From NCBI RefSeq assembly GCF_003285545.1, contig NZ_QLNV01000003.1:372001-436000 (forward strand): a DNA stretch of 64,000 nucleotides, given 5' to 3'. Position 1 is the first letter of the stretch; each line of letters begins with the position of its first letter. The DNA comes from Sinomicrobium soli (GTDB lineage: Bacteria; Bacteroidota; Bacteroidia; Flavobacteriales; Flavobacteriaceae). A model generated the notes under the pieces. That model was not told the origin of the DNA and did not search any database. It saw nothing but the letters and a program-made list of their open reading frames with translations. This document shows, piece after piece, positions 1 through 8,080 of this stretch. A program made the translations under genes and the position numbers.

Positions 1-482
1 GGGTTGTCTGAAGCCTTCCTGGTAGTAATATTAATAACCGCCGTAGCAGCGGCATTACCGTAAAGGGTACTGGCTGCGCCCTTCACGATCTCTATGGAAG
101 CGATCTGGCTGATATCGACCAGCCGGAGGTCGAAATCGGCAGCGGGGGCAGAAGGATCGGATACCTGGACCCCGTCTATAAGCACCAGTACCTGCCTGTT
201 AGACCCGCCGCGGATATAGTACCCGAGGTTCTGCCCTGCATTACTGCGGCTCCCGCCGATCTCGATACCACTTTTGGTATTGATCACCTCGGCCAGGCTT
301 TTACCCTGGTTCTTTTCGAGTTCTTCTGCCGTGATCCTGATCACGGTTTTTCCCGAATGTTCCCGCTTTAGTTCGAAACGGGAATCGGTAACCACCACCT
401 CGTCCAGTTGTTGCAGCTCCTGGGCCCTTCCCAGTGTGCATAATGCCAGCATGGCAGCGAAAGAAATTGTTTTTTTCTTCAT
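1..482 (-). CDS. BtuB-like TonB-dependent outer-membrane receptor, N-terminal part (runs off the window)
   Basis: This is the first ~160 residues of an outer-membrane receptor; the rest lies before position 1. The start is the ATG complementary to 480-482 and opens a signal peptide (MKKKTISFAAMLALCTLGRA). A TonB-box-like stretch with DEVVV follows, then a plug domain containing YYIRGGSNRQVLVLIDG and EIVKGAASTLYGNAAAT. These are typical plug motifs of BtuB/FepA-type receptors. The cobalamin riboswitch directly upstream on the same strand makes vitamin B12 or a related corrinoid the probable ligand. The receptor would move it into the periplasm using TonB energy. The plug supports the family; the ligand is inferred from the riboswitch. 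The barrel is not visible, so substrate residues cannot be checked. Confidence 0.85.
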   Translation of the reverse strand, partial: MKKKTISFAAMLALCTLGRAQELQQLDEVVVTDSRFELKREHSGKTVIRITAEELEKNQGKSLAEVINTKSGIEIGGSRSNAGQNLGYYIRGGSNRQVLVLIDGVQVSDPSAPAADFDLRLVDISQIASIEIVKGAASTLYGNAAATAVINITTRKASDN

Positions 483-554
483 TGTTCTTGTGTAATAAAA
501 ACGGGAATACAGCGGTAGCACCGCCAAACTTTTTTTCCCGAAAGTCTGACTTTG

Positions 555-757
555 ATTCTCGACCTGGCAGGTCTCCTGGCTTACGTCCTGTTGCAGGCCT
601 TCCCGTTCCTGACGGAACAGTGGCAACGCAGTGGTAACAACAGGCATCCCCGTATTTCCCCATAATCACGGGAAGGGACAAAGTTTACAGTTGCGGGTAC
701 AGCCCGGGTTTTACACCCGGTTCCCTTTTCATCGGCAAAGCCGAACCAGATTCTGCC
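555..757 (-). promoter_or_regulatory. Cobalamin riboswitch upstream of the BtuB-like receptor
   Basis: Read on the minus strand, the region has the B12-riboswitch core. A GGGAACCGGGTG/ACCCGGGCTG arm (around 700-727) is followed by the conserved GCAACTG (688-694), a variable arm, and the B12 box GCCAGGAGACCTGCC (566-580). Between the B12 box and the receptor start is a small GCGGT/ACCGC hairpin (about 511-523) followed by a T-rich tract that could be the expression platform. Bound cobalamin would be expected to lower receptor expression. The outer limits are approximate. Confidence 0.92.
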
Positions 758-821
758 GCGAATATACGAACTAATCCCGATAAGCCGGTGGCTCCGATAC
801 ATTCCGCCGGAAGTCGGGAAT

Positions 822-1153
822 TGTCATTCAGATCGTAGAGAAGAATCTCCCCCCACGATCAAAGGAACTTCAATAGCATTCCCCAAAAACCGGAGATTCC
901 TCCTATCGTCGGAATGACACTACCCCTGTCATTCAGACCGTAGGGAAGAATCTCCCCCCACGATCAAAGGAACTTCAATAGCATTCCCAAAAACCGGAGA
1001 TTCCTCCTATCGTCGGAATGACACTACCCCTGTCATTCAGACCGTAGGGAAGAATCTCCGCCCCGGCACAAAGGAGCTTCAACAGCACAACGGCAAAAAA
1101 GAGATTCCTCCCCGACCGAAAAGGCCGGGACAGGCTCTATCGTCGGAATGACA
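822..1153. repeat. Three tandem imperfect inverted-repeat units (MITE/hairpin-like)
   Basis: The units span 822-919, 927-1023 and 1031-1153 and are separated by the same 7-base spacer CTACCCC. Each begins TGTCATTC and ends GGAATGACA. The outer ~28 bases of each unit form an imperfect inverted repeat (GAATCTCC near the left, GGAGATTC near the right) around a ~40-base loop. Units 1 and 2 are nearly identical. Unit 3 is diverged and ~25 bases longer in its right half. No reading frame in them looks protein coding. A degraded relative of the right half occurs at 33926-33975. This looks like a small dispersed element duplicated in tandem, between the two riboswitch leaders. Confidence 0.85.
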
Positions 1154-1239
1154 ACTAAAAAACCACAGCCCTGCAATTCCACATTTGTTATTTAATGATA
1201 TAAAACAGGCATTTACCCCATTATTACGGGGATATTGGC

Positions 1240-1247
1240 TACATTTG
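1240..1247 (+). promoter_or_regulatory. Probable -7 promoter box for the metE leader
   Basis: TACATTTG matches the Bacteroidetes -7 consensus TAnnTTTG. It sits just upstream of the second riboswitch, which predicts a transcript start near 1252 and a leader of ~390 bases. No clear -33 TTTG is visible. Confidence 0.5.
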
Positions 1248-1284
1248 TCCTGTTCATACATACTATTTCCCGTTATAAGTGGGG

Positions 1285-1445
1285 GAGCACCGGGTATTCC
1301 GGGCTTTCCCTTAAAAAGGAACCGTGTGAGAATCACGGGCTGACGCGCAACTGTAAGTAACATAAAGTTGCTGCCGCACCACAATCCATTGTCCGTAAGG
1401 ATGAGAAGGATGGCAGTAATGTTACAAGCCAGGAGACTTGCTTAT
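1285..1445 (+). promoter_or_regulatory. Cobalamin riboswitch upstream of metE
   Basis: The core elements occur in the expected order. An AACCGTGTG/AATCACGG arm (~1319-1338) is followed by GCAACTG at 1347-1353, a variable arm, and the B12 box AAGCCAGGAGACTTGC ending at 1441. It lies ~200 bases upstream of metE on the same strand. This is a well-known arrangement: cobalamin represses the B12-independent methionine synthase because the B12-dependent enzyme can take over. I did not find a convincing intrinsic terminator after it, so control may be translational. Confidence 0.92.
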
Positions 1446-1642
1446 AATGCAGAGACGTATGCTTTCGCGGTTTTGAAGCAGTAGTCGGGATATTTCGGCA
1501 GGCATGGTCCGTGTGGTTACACAGCGGAATGCTGCCTTTATACGGCCATATCCTCTCTTCTACGATCCTTCCAAAGCATACGGAAAAATAGTTGGTAAGG
1601 AACATTAATGTAATTGATGTTTAACTTAATGCTATTTTAAAA

Positions 1643-3943
1643 ATGCAAAAAAACAATTTGGGCTACCCGCGTATCGGTGCCCGGCGTGAACTGAAAAAGG
1701 CCTGCGAGCAGTACTGGTCCGGAAAAACCGGCCGGGACGAACTGCTCGATGTGGCAGAAAGACTGCGCAGAGAAAACTGGAAAGTACAGCAGGAAGCGGG
1801 TATTGACCTGATCCCGTGCAACGACTTCAGTTTTTACGACCAGGTACTGGACATGTCGCTTACCCTGGGAGCCATCCCGAAAAGGTATAACGCCGTACTG
1901 ACACAGAATAAGGAAAACACCGAACTGGACCTCTATTTTGCCATGGCAAGGGGATACCAGAAAGGCGGACTGGACATCACCGCCATGGAAATGACCAAGT
2001 GGTTCGATACCAATTATCACTATATCGTTCCCGAATTCCATAAAAACCAGGCCTTTAAATGGTTTTCTTCCAGGATTACCGAAGCGTTCTCAGAGGCTAA
2101 AAAAAACCTTGACAAAACACCAAAACCGGTACTGATAGGGCCGGTGACCTACCTGCTTCTGGGGAAGGAGAAAGAAGAAGGCTTCGAACGTATCGACCTG
2201 ATAAAGAACCTGCTTCCCGTATATATCGAAATTCTCAACAAGCTTAAAGATCTCGGGGCCGAATGGGTACAGCTCGACGAACCTTTCCTGGCAATGGACC
2301 TTAGCGAAAAAGAAAAAGAGGCTTATAGACTGGCCTATACCACCATTGCTGATGAGTGCAAGGAACTCAAATTACTGGTGGCCACCTATTTTGAGGCCCT
2401 GGGAGACAATACCGCCCTTGCAGCCTCCCTGCCGGTATCTGCCTTACATATAGACCTGGCCAGGGCTCCCCGGCAACTGGATACTGTTCTGGACGCAATA
2501 CCGGACAGCCTGTCACTGTCCCTGGGGGTTATAGACGGAAGGAATATCTGGAAAAATGATTATGAAAAATCGCTGTCCCTCATCGACAAGGCTATAAGCA
2601 GACTGGGCAGGGACCGGGTCTTTATAGCTCCTTCCTGTTCCCTGCTGCACACCCCGTATGACCTCGATGCGGAAACGGCCATAGATCCGGAAATAAAAAA
2701 CTGGCTGGCATTTGCCAGACAGAAACTGGATGAAGTATCTGAACTACACAAGATCGCGGAAGGCAACGCATCCCTTCTGGAAGAAAACAGGAAAGCACAG
2801 GAAAGCCGCCGTATCTCCGAACGAATCCACAAACCACGGGTAAAATCAAGGGTTGCCGGAATTACGGAGGCCGATACCGAACGGAGATCGCCTTTTCCGG
2901 TAAGGCAGAAAATACAGAAGAAACGCTTTGCCCTGCCGCTGTATCCCACTACAACCATCGGTTCATTTCCTCAAACGCCGGATATCAGGAAACTCCGGGC
3001 CCAATTGAAAAAAGGGGGAATTTCACCGGGTGAGTATGCCGCACAGATTGAAAAAGCCACGGTGGAAGCCATCCGGATACAAGAGAAGATAGGCCTGGAC
3101 GTACTGGTACACGGTGAATTTGAGCGTAACGATATGGTAGAGTATTTCGGGGAACTGCTGGACGGGTTTGTCTTTACACAAAACGGCTGGGTACAGAGCT
3201 ACGGCAGCCGCTGTGTAAAACCGCCGATTATTTTCGGGGATGTAAGCCGTCCGGAAGACATGACGGTACAATGGAGCCGTTTTGCACAGGAACACACCGG
3301 CAAGATCGTAAAAGGCATGCTCACCGGCCCGGTAACCATTCTGCAATGGTCCTTTGTCAGGGACGACCAGCCCAGATCGGAAACCACCTGCCAGATAGCC
3401 CTGGCCATCCGGGATGAGGTAGTGGCCCTGGAAAAAGCCGGAATTTCCATGATACAGATCGACGAGCCGGCCATACGCGAAGGGCTGCCCCTGCGCAAAA
3501 AAGACTGGCCCGCCTACCTGGACTGGGCGATCAGGGCCTTCCGTATTTCCGCCAGCGGGGTACGGGACGAAACCCAGATCCATACGCATATGTGCTACAG
3601 CGAGTTCAATGACATCATTGCACATATTGCCGCCATGGATGCCGATGTCATTACCATAGAGACCTCCCGTTCGCAAATGGAACTCCTGGAAGCCTTTTCC
3701 GGTTTCCGCTATCCCAATGAAATAGGGCCGGGAGTGTATGATATTCATTCGCCGAGGGTCCCCACGGTAGAGGAAATGGTGGTATTGCTCAAAAAGGCTG
3801 CCATCCTGCTGCCCGCTGAAAACATCTGGGTAAACCCGGATTGCGGATTAAAGACCCGTAAATGGGAAGAAACGGAAGCCGCCCTGCGCAATATGGTCAA
3901 GGCAGCAGCGTTGATCAGGAAGGAGGTAGGACAAACAGTATAA
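1643..3943 (+). CDS. metE: Cobalamin-independent methionine synthase (5-methyltetrahydropteroyltriglutamate--homocysteine methyltransferase)
   Basis: The enzyme transfers a methyl group from 5-methyltetrahydrofolate polyglutamate to homocysteine in the cytosol, the last step of methionine synthesis, without B12. The 766-residue length is typical of MetE. The N-terminal half starts with LGYPRIGARRELKKA and contains the EWVQLDEP segment. The catalytic C-terminal half begins near TTTIGSFPQT. Zinc ligands are visible as H649 and C651 (HTHMCYSEF) and C734 (NPDCGLKT), eight positions after the E. coli numbers. The preceding riboswitch indicates repression by cobalamin. A strong terminator follows. 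Confidence 0.97.
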   Translation: MQKNNLGYPRIGARRELKKACEQYWSGKTGRDELLDVAERLRRENWKVQQEAGIDLIPCNDFSFYDQVLDMSLTLGAIPKRYNAVLTQNKENTELDLYFAMARGYQKGGLDITAMEMTKWFDTNYHYIVPEFHKNQAFKWFSSRITEAFSEAKKNLDKTPKPVLIGPVTYLLLGKEKEEGFERIDLIKNLLPVYIEILNKLKDLGAEWVQLDEPFLAMDLSEKEKEAYRLAYTTIADECKELKLLVATYFEALGDNTALAASLPVSALHIDLARAPRQLDTVLDAIPDSLSLSLGVIDGRNIWKNDYEKSLSLIDKAISRLGRDRVFIAPSCSLLHTPYDLDAETAIDPEIKNWLAFARQKLDEVSELHKIAEGNASLLEENRKAQESRRISERIHKPRVKSRVAGITEADTERRSPFPVRQKIQKKRFALPLYPTTTIGSFPQTPDIRKLRAQLKKGGISPGEYAAQIEKATVEAIRIQEKIGLDVLVHGEFERNDMVEYFGELLDGFVFTQNGWVQSYGSRCVKPPIIFGDVSRPEDMTVQWSRFAQEHTGKIVKGMLTGPVTILQWSFVRDDQPRSETTCQIALAIRDEVVALEKAGISMIQIDEPAIREGLPLRKKDWPAYLDWAIRAFRISASGVRDETQIHTHMCYSEFNDIIAHIAAMDADVITIETSRSQMELLEAFSGFRYPNEIGPGVYDIHSPRVPTVEEMVVLLKKAAILLPAENIWVNPDCGLKTRKWEETEAALRNMVKAAALIRKEVGQTV

Positions 3944-3966
3944 CGTCTCCGTACCTCATTATACAG

Positions 3967-4028
3967 AAACCGTTTTTGTCCGGGAATCAGGAATGCTGAT
4001 CCCAACACCGGGCAAGAACGGTTTTTTT
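3967..4028 (+). terminator. Intrinsic terminator after metE
   Basis: AAACCGTTTTTGTCCGG (3967-3983) pairs with CCGGGCAAGAACGGTTT (4008-4024) with few mismatches. The loop holds a nested ATCAG/CTGAT hairpin, and a run of seven T follows. It separates metE from the antiporter gene. Confidence 0.75.
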
Positions 4029-4172
4029 ATATCCGCACAGCGAAAAGATCCCAAAACTTGTACAACTTTCAGCAAAATCGTATTATTACGGCTTCTAAAC
4101 ATTACCGGCCGGCCTTTGGGTTGTCCTTCACCGGGCAGATACCAGGCTCTTTTTTACAACCGTTATAACTAT

Positions 4173-5627
4173 ATGGAAGAAGACAGGATCATTGAAAACA
4201 GGGAACTCTCCATATGGGAAGCACTGATTCCCGTATTGGCACTCATCGGAATGCTCGCGTATAATGTTCTTTTTGTATACAAGGACAGTGCCCTGGACGG
4301 GTCTAACCAGTTTATCCTGTTAATCGGGGCTTCGATAGCCGCCATAGTAGGTTTTTTCAATAAGATATCCTATCACGACATGATGGAGGAAGTGGCCAAG
4401 AACCTGAAAGCCACCACCAGCCCCATACTGATCCTCCTGATGGTAGGGGCGCTATCCGGCACATGGCTCATAAGCGGCATTATTCCTGCCATGGTGTATT
4501 ACGGCATACAAATATTGAACCCCACCATATTTCTCGCAGCCTGCGTTGTTATATGTTCCATTATTTCGGTGGCCACCGGAAGTAGCTGGACCACCTCGGC
4601 CACGGTGGGTATTGCCCTTGTAGGCATAGGGGATGCCCTGGGTATCCCAGTCGGGATGACCGCCGGTGCCGTACTCTCGGGAGCGTATTTCGGCGATAAG
4701 ATGTCGCCCCTGAGCGATACCACCAATCTCGCCCCTGCAATGGCGGGCACAGACCTCTTTACCCATATCCGGTATATGGCCATGACTACAACCCCCACCA
4801 TCATTATCACGATAATCATCTTTATCATAATGGGTTTTTCTATGGACACTACCGGAAAGACAGACACCGCCGGGATCATCGCTGCCATAGAGAACACCTT
4901 TAATATAACTCCCTGGCTGTTTACCATCCCCGTACTGGTCATATTTATGATCGTAAAAAAGACCCAGCCCCTGATCGCCCTGCTTGCAGGCACATTACTG
5001 GGAGGGATATTCGCCATTGTGTTCCAGCCCGACATCGTTATGGGGGTCGCCGGGGAAAAAGTACTGAACTTCCACTCCGCCTACCGGGGGGTCATGGATG
5101 CCATAACCACGGAAACGGCCATCTCCACTACAAACCCCACCCTGAACGAACTGTTTTCTGCAAAGGGAATGGCCGGCATGCTGAACACCATCTGGCTTAT
5201 TGTATGTGCCATGGTCTTCGGAGGTGTCATGGAAGCCATCGGGGCACTGGCCCGTATTACCGACAGCCTGCTCAAAATGTTCCACACCACCTTCGGGCTT
5301 TTTGCCAGTACGGTAGCCAGTTGCCTGGCATTGAATGTCACGGCCTCAGACCAGTACCTGGCCATTGTGGTACCCGGAAAAATGTTTGCCAAAGCATATA
5401 AGGACAAGGGGCTCGCTCCGGAAAACCTGAGCCGTACACTGGAAGATTCGGCCACGGTAACCTCCGTACTCGTACCCTGGAATACCTGTGGGGCCTATCA
5501 CAGCAGTGTTCTCGGGGTAAGCCCGGCTGCCTATATAGGCTATGCCTTTTTCAATTATCTCAGTCCGTTCATGACCCTGCTGTTTGCGGCACTGCGCATT
5601 AAAATAAGGCAGCTCCGCCAAAAATAA
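4173..5627 (+). CDS. nhaC: NhaC-family Na+/H+ antiporter
   Basis: This is a polytopic inner-membrane protein of 484 residues with about ten to twelve hydrophobic segments. The conserved stretch with SGAYFGDKMSPLSDTTNLAPA is the hallmark of the NhaC/malate-lactate antiporter family. The expected role is Na+ (or organic-acid) exchange for protons and pH homeostasis. I use the ATG at 4173 (MEEDRIIENRELSIWEA); the open frame back to 3993 runs through the metE terminator and has no protein-like sequence. The neighbours give no further hint on substrate. Antiport by an NhaC-like carrier is sure; the transported ion is inferred from the family. Confidence 0.85.
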   Translation: MEEDRIIENRELSIWEALIPVLALIGMLAYNVLFVYKDSALDGSNQFILLIGASIAAIVGFFNKISYHDMMEEVAKNLKATTSPILILLMVGALSGTWLISGIIPAMVYYGIQILNPTIFLAACVVICSIISVATGSSWTTSATVGIALVGIGDALGIPVGMTAGAVLSGAYFGDKMSPLSDTTNLAPAMAGTDLFTHIRYMAMTTTPTIIITIIIFIIMGFSMDTTGKTDTAGIIAAIENTFNITPWLFTIPVLVIFMIVKKTQPLIALLAGTLLGGIFAIVFQPDIVMGVAGEKVLNFHSAYRGVMDAITTETAISTTNPTLNELFSAKGMAGMLNTIWLIVCAMVFGGVMEAIGALARITDSLLKMFHTTFGLFASTVASCLALNVTASDQYLAIVVPGKMFAKAYKDKGLAPENLSRTLEDSATVTSVLVPWNTCGAYHSSVLGVSPAAYIGYAFFNYLSPFMTLLFAALRIKIRQLRQK

Positions 5628-5758
5628 ACTACCTGATTTTCCTCTAACCTGCTGTGGATACGACAGGTAATAACCCGGGCTGTCATCGTTATTAATAACA
5701 TCTATCAGACTATAAAATATTATAATCTTTTATAATGCGGAAGGTCCGGATACTATGC

Positions 5759-5766
5759 TATTTTTG
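5759..5766 (+). promoter_or_regulatory. Probable -7 promoter box for the peroxiredoxin gene
   Basis: TATTTTTG matches TAnnTTTG and lies 36 bases before the peroxiredoxin ATG. The upstream ~130 bases are AT-rich and hold no gene. Confidence 0.5.
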
Positions 5767-5802
5767 CAGTAGAAAATTAATAATCAAATAAAAATAACAA
5801 CT

Positions 5803-6441
5803 ATGGCATTTGTAGGCAAAAAGTTTCCTAACATAGCGGTAAACGCTATGGATGAAATGGGAGATACATTCAAGCTGAATGTGTTTGAAGAAGCGGTTAA
5901 AAACAACAAAAAAGTAATTCTTTTCTGGTATCCGAAAGACTTTACTTTTGTTTGCCCTACCGAATTACATGCGTTTCAGGCCGCATTGCCGGAATTCGAA
6001 AAGAGGAATACCGTGGTTATCGGTGCTTCCTGCGATACGGCCGAAGTACATTTTGCATGGCTCAACACTTCCAGGGATAACGGTGGTATAGAAGGAGTTA
6101 CCTACCCGATACTGGCCGACAGCAACAGGAACCTGGCCAATATGCTGCGTATCCTGGACCTGCAGTCTGAAGAATACCAGGAAGATACCGATTCTTACGT
6201 TTACGACGGGGACAATGTAACCTACAGGGCTACCTACCTGATCGACGAGGAAGGAACCATTTTCCACGAAAGCGTCAATCACATGCCCGTAGGAAGAAAC
6301 GTCAGCGAATTCCTGCGCCTGATCGATGCCTATGCGCATGTTCAGAAAAACGGGGAAGTATGCCCGGCTAACTGGGAAGAAGGAAAAACAGCTATGTCGG
6401 CTACCAGAACCGGTGTTGCCGAATACCTGAGCGCGAACTAA
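5803..6441 (+). CDS. 2-Cys peroxiredoxin (AhpC/Prx1 type)
   Basis: It reduces hydrogen peroxide and organic peroxides in the cytosol. The peroxidatic cysteine is C51 in DFTFVCPTE. The resolving cysteine is C187 in EVCPANW near the C-terminus, so this is a typical 2-Cys enzyme; 212 residues fits the family. A thioredoxin-like gene follows after a palindromic terminator-like element and is a plausible electron donor. I could not see an AhpF-type reductase in the window. Whether it should be called AhpC or Prx cannot be settled by eye. Confidence 0.93.
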   Translation: MAFVGKKFPNIAVNAMDEMGDTFKLNVFEEAVKNNKKVILFWYPKDFTFVCPTELHAFQAALPEFEKRNTVVIGASCDTAEVHFAWLNTSRDNGGIEGVTYPILADSNRNLANMLRILDLQSEEYQEDTDSYVYDGDNVTYRATYLIDEEGTIFHESVNHMPVGRNVSEFLRLIDAYAHVQKNGEVCPANWEEGKTAMSATRTGVAEYLSAN

Positions 6442-6476
6442 TCACAGCGCCTTTCAGGCAATACATCACATACCCT

Positions 6477-6506
6477 GTGCCCGGCTTCGCGAAGCCGGGC
6501 ACTCTT
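6477..6506 (+). terminator. GC-rich palindrome after the peroxiredoxin gene
   Basis: A perfect 26-base palindrome at 6477-6502 (GTGCCCGGCTTCG and its complement) is followed by TCTTT. It is a likely terminator or attenuator between peroxiredoxin and thioredoxin, though the T tract is short. Confidence 0.6.
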
Positions 6507-6584
6507 TACCGGGCCAAACCACGGATCTTTCCTTAAAACAGTCCCGGTCATCACTCAATGTAAAATCGCTTAAAAATTATAGCC

Positions 6585-6893
6585 ATGATACAGGAATTGG
6601 ATCAAGACAACCTGTCTGAAGTAGTTTCCGGAAACAATACGGTATTTGTTCAGTACTCGGCCGGATGGTGCGGTAACTGCCGCATTATGAAACCCAAGTT
6701 CAAAAAATTTGCTTCCGAAGCCGAAAACGCGGTATTTGTGGTAGCTGATGCTGAAAAATTCCCGGAATCGAGAAAACTGGCCAATGTAGACAATCTTCCT
6801 ACCTTTGCCGTTTTCAGGGACGGAGCACTGGTAAACCAGGTGCAGACCAACAAAACGGACGTACTGAAATCATTTATCGACGACAATAAATAA
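6585..6893 (+). CDS. Thioredoxin-like protein with CGNC active site
   Basis: This 102-residue protein has a thioredoxin fold with active site W28-C29-G-N-C32. A cis-proline-type segment NVDNLPTFAVF lies near residue 70. It has no signal peptide, so it is cytosolic. CGNC differs from the usual CGPC, which normally shifts redox potential. The position between a 2-Cys peroxiredoxin and a small partner gene suggests it recycles that peroxiredoxin; this is inference. The next gene starts only 6 bases after the stop, so those two are co-transcribed. Confidence 0.9.
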   Translation: MIQELDQDNLSEVVSGNNTVFVQYSAGWCGNCRIMKPKFKKFASEAENAVFVVADAEKFPESRKLANVDNLPTFAVFRDGALVNQVQTNKTDVLKSFIDDNK

Positions 6894-6899
6894 GCCTCC

Positions 6900-7157
6900 A
6901 TGAAACTACCGATCATCAAACACCTGTCAAACTTTATAGAAGAAAATGACCAGGATTATGTATTAGAAGCTATTGAAACCCTGGAATCCATTACGGAGGT
7001 CCCATCCCTGAAAGACGAGGAACTCGATGTGATAGGTGAGCTTATTTCCAACATGTATGGTGCTGTGGAAGTCGATAAAATGATCAGGGACGGCATGTCG
7101 CAGAAAGAAGCGCTGAATTCCTTTATGGGGCGGGTACTGGGCTCCATAGACAAATAA
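6900..7157 (+). CDS. Small conserved acidic protein (DUF6952-like) linked to thioredoxin
   Basis: An 85-residue, helical, acidic cytosolic protein beginning MKLPIIKHLSNFIEEND. It has no cysteine, no signal peptide and no catalytic motif that I recognise. I recall short proteins of this kind next to peroxiredoxin and thioredoxin genes in flavobacteria under the label DUF6952, but cannot verify the family here. It starts 6 bases after the thioredoxin stop. Co-transcription suggests an accessory role in the peroxiredoxin-thioredoxin unit; no biochemical function can be read from the sequence. Confidence 0.8.
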   Translation: MKLPIIKHLSNFIEENDQDYVLEAIETLESITEVPSLKDEELDVIGELISNMYGAVEVDKMIRDGMSQKEALNSFMGRVLGSIDK

Positions 7158-7182
7158 TACCCGGACGGGAAAAAATTGCTGC

Positions 7183-7218
7183 AATCCTCTTTCGCAATAT
7201 CCGGGAGAGGATTTTTTT
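7183..7218 (+). terminator. Intrinsic terminator after the thioredoxin unit
   Basis: AATCCTCT (7183-7190) pairs with AGAGGATT (7206-7213) and is followed by a run of T. Confidence 0.7.
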
Positions 7219-7402
7219 ACTCAATAACCGGGATTTAACAGGGGCCCGTTTCATATTTATGGGCGTGGCCCCGAGGTTCCCGATGCTCCTTTTATTTTTC
7301 CTCAGAAGCTGTCAAAAATTTGTTTAAGGATAAAATTCAGATAGTTTCTCAAAGATTGGTTATATTTACCTTTCTTGAACCTGAACAAAACAAATTAGTA
7401 TC

Positions 7403-7903
7403 ATGGCAACAGTAACACTAAAAGGAAACACCATACACACTATCGGCGAATTGCCTGCTACCGGGAAGAAAGCCCCCGGTTTTTCCCTGGTCGGGAACGA
7501 TCTGTCCCCGGCCGCCCTCAACGATTTCAGGGGTAAAAAAATAGTACTCAACATTTTTCCCAGCATAGATACCGGCACCTGTGCCGCATCGGTGCGAAAG
7601 TTCAACCGGGAAGCTTCAGGGCTGGAGGACACCGTGGTCTTGTGTATTTCGCGTGACCTTCCCTTTGCCCAGGCCCGTTTCTGCGGGGCCGAAGGGCTGG
7701 ACAATGTAGTCACCCTTTCGGATTTTCGCGAAAGACAATTCGGAAAAGATTACGGCGTTGAGTTCGCTGACGGCCCGCTTGCCGGGCTGCTCTCCAGGGC
7801 TGTGGTGGTTATAGATACCGACGGAAATGTAACGCATACCGAACAGGTAGCCGAAACCGCAGACGAACCGGATTACGATGCCGCACTGAAAGCGCTGAAA
7901 TAA
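7403..7903 (+). CDS. tpx: Thiol peroxidase (Tpx), atypical 2-Cys peroxiredoxin
   Basis: It reduces alkyl hydroperoxides and hydrogen peroxide using thioredoxin. The 166-residue protein has the Tpx signature SIDTGTC with peroxidatic C60 and resolving C94 in ARFCGAEGL, spaced as in E. coli Tpx. The N-terminal [15 protein letters not shown] matches the family start. Together with the upstream genes this makes the 5.8-7.9 kb segment a thiol-antioxidant cluster, although a terminator separates tpx from it. The stop codon TAA lies inside a large palindrome. Confidence 0.95.
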   Translation: MATVTLKGNTIHTIGELPATGKKAPGFSLVGNDLSPAALNDFRGKKIVLNIFPSIDTGTCAASVRKFNREASGLEDTVVLCISRDLPFAQARFCGAEGLDNVVTLSDFRERQFGKDYGVEFADGPLAGLLSRAVVVIDTDGNVTHTEQVAETADEPDYDAALKALK

Positions 7904-7940
7904 CCATGGCTCCGGACTGCAGTCCGGAGCCATGGTTATT
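7899..7940. repeat. Perfect 42-base palindrome overlapping the tpx stop codon
   Basis: Bases 7899-7918 are exactly complementary to 7921-7940 around the central GC (half-site AATAACCATGGCTCCGGACT when read on the minus strand). It may act as a bidirectional terminator for tpx, but no T tract follows. Confidence 0.8.
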
Positions 7941-7941
7941 C

Positions 7942-7997
7942 GTTATTAGGTTACTGAGTTATTTAGTCAACACGAAATAACTCAGTAACCTAATAAC
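7942..7997. repeat. 23-bp perfect inverted repeat built from 8-base steps
   Basis: Arms 7942-7964 and 7975-7997 are exactly complementary around a 10-base loop. The left arm reads in octamers (GTTATTAG, GTTACTGA, GTTATTTA) and the right arm in their complements (each ending in AAC). It directly follows the 42-base palindrome and precedes dgkA. Confidence 0.8.
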
Positions 7998-8080
7998 CCG
8001 GTAACCAGGAAATGATGGGTCTTTTGCGATCTTTTTTCATCCCTCCTTGTATTCTCCTTCCTTCTATTCAAACCGCCATC

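Noticed and set aside
301-681. Open frame on the minus strand across the first riboswitch
   Set aside because: It overlaps the receptor gene in another frame and runs through riboswitch structure; the sequence has no protein-like features.
822-1153. CRISPR array
   Set aside because: There are only three ~100-base units, with palindromic ends, identical 7-base spacers and no cas genes; this is not a CRISPR pattern.
1079-1605. Two minus-strand open frames over the repeats and the metE leader
   Set aside because: They lie in repeat and riboswitch sequence and have low-complexity, unfamiliar translations.
3993-4172. N-terminal extension of the antiporter
   Set aside because: It starts inside the metE terminator and has no similarity to the family; the ATG at 4173 is better.
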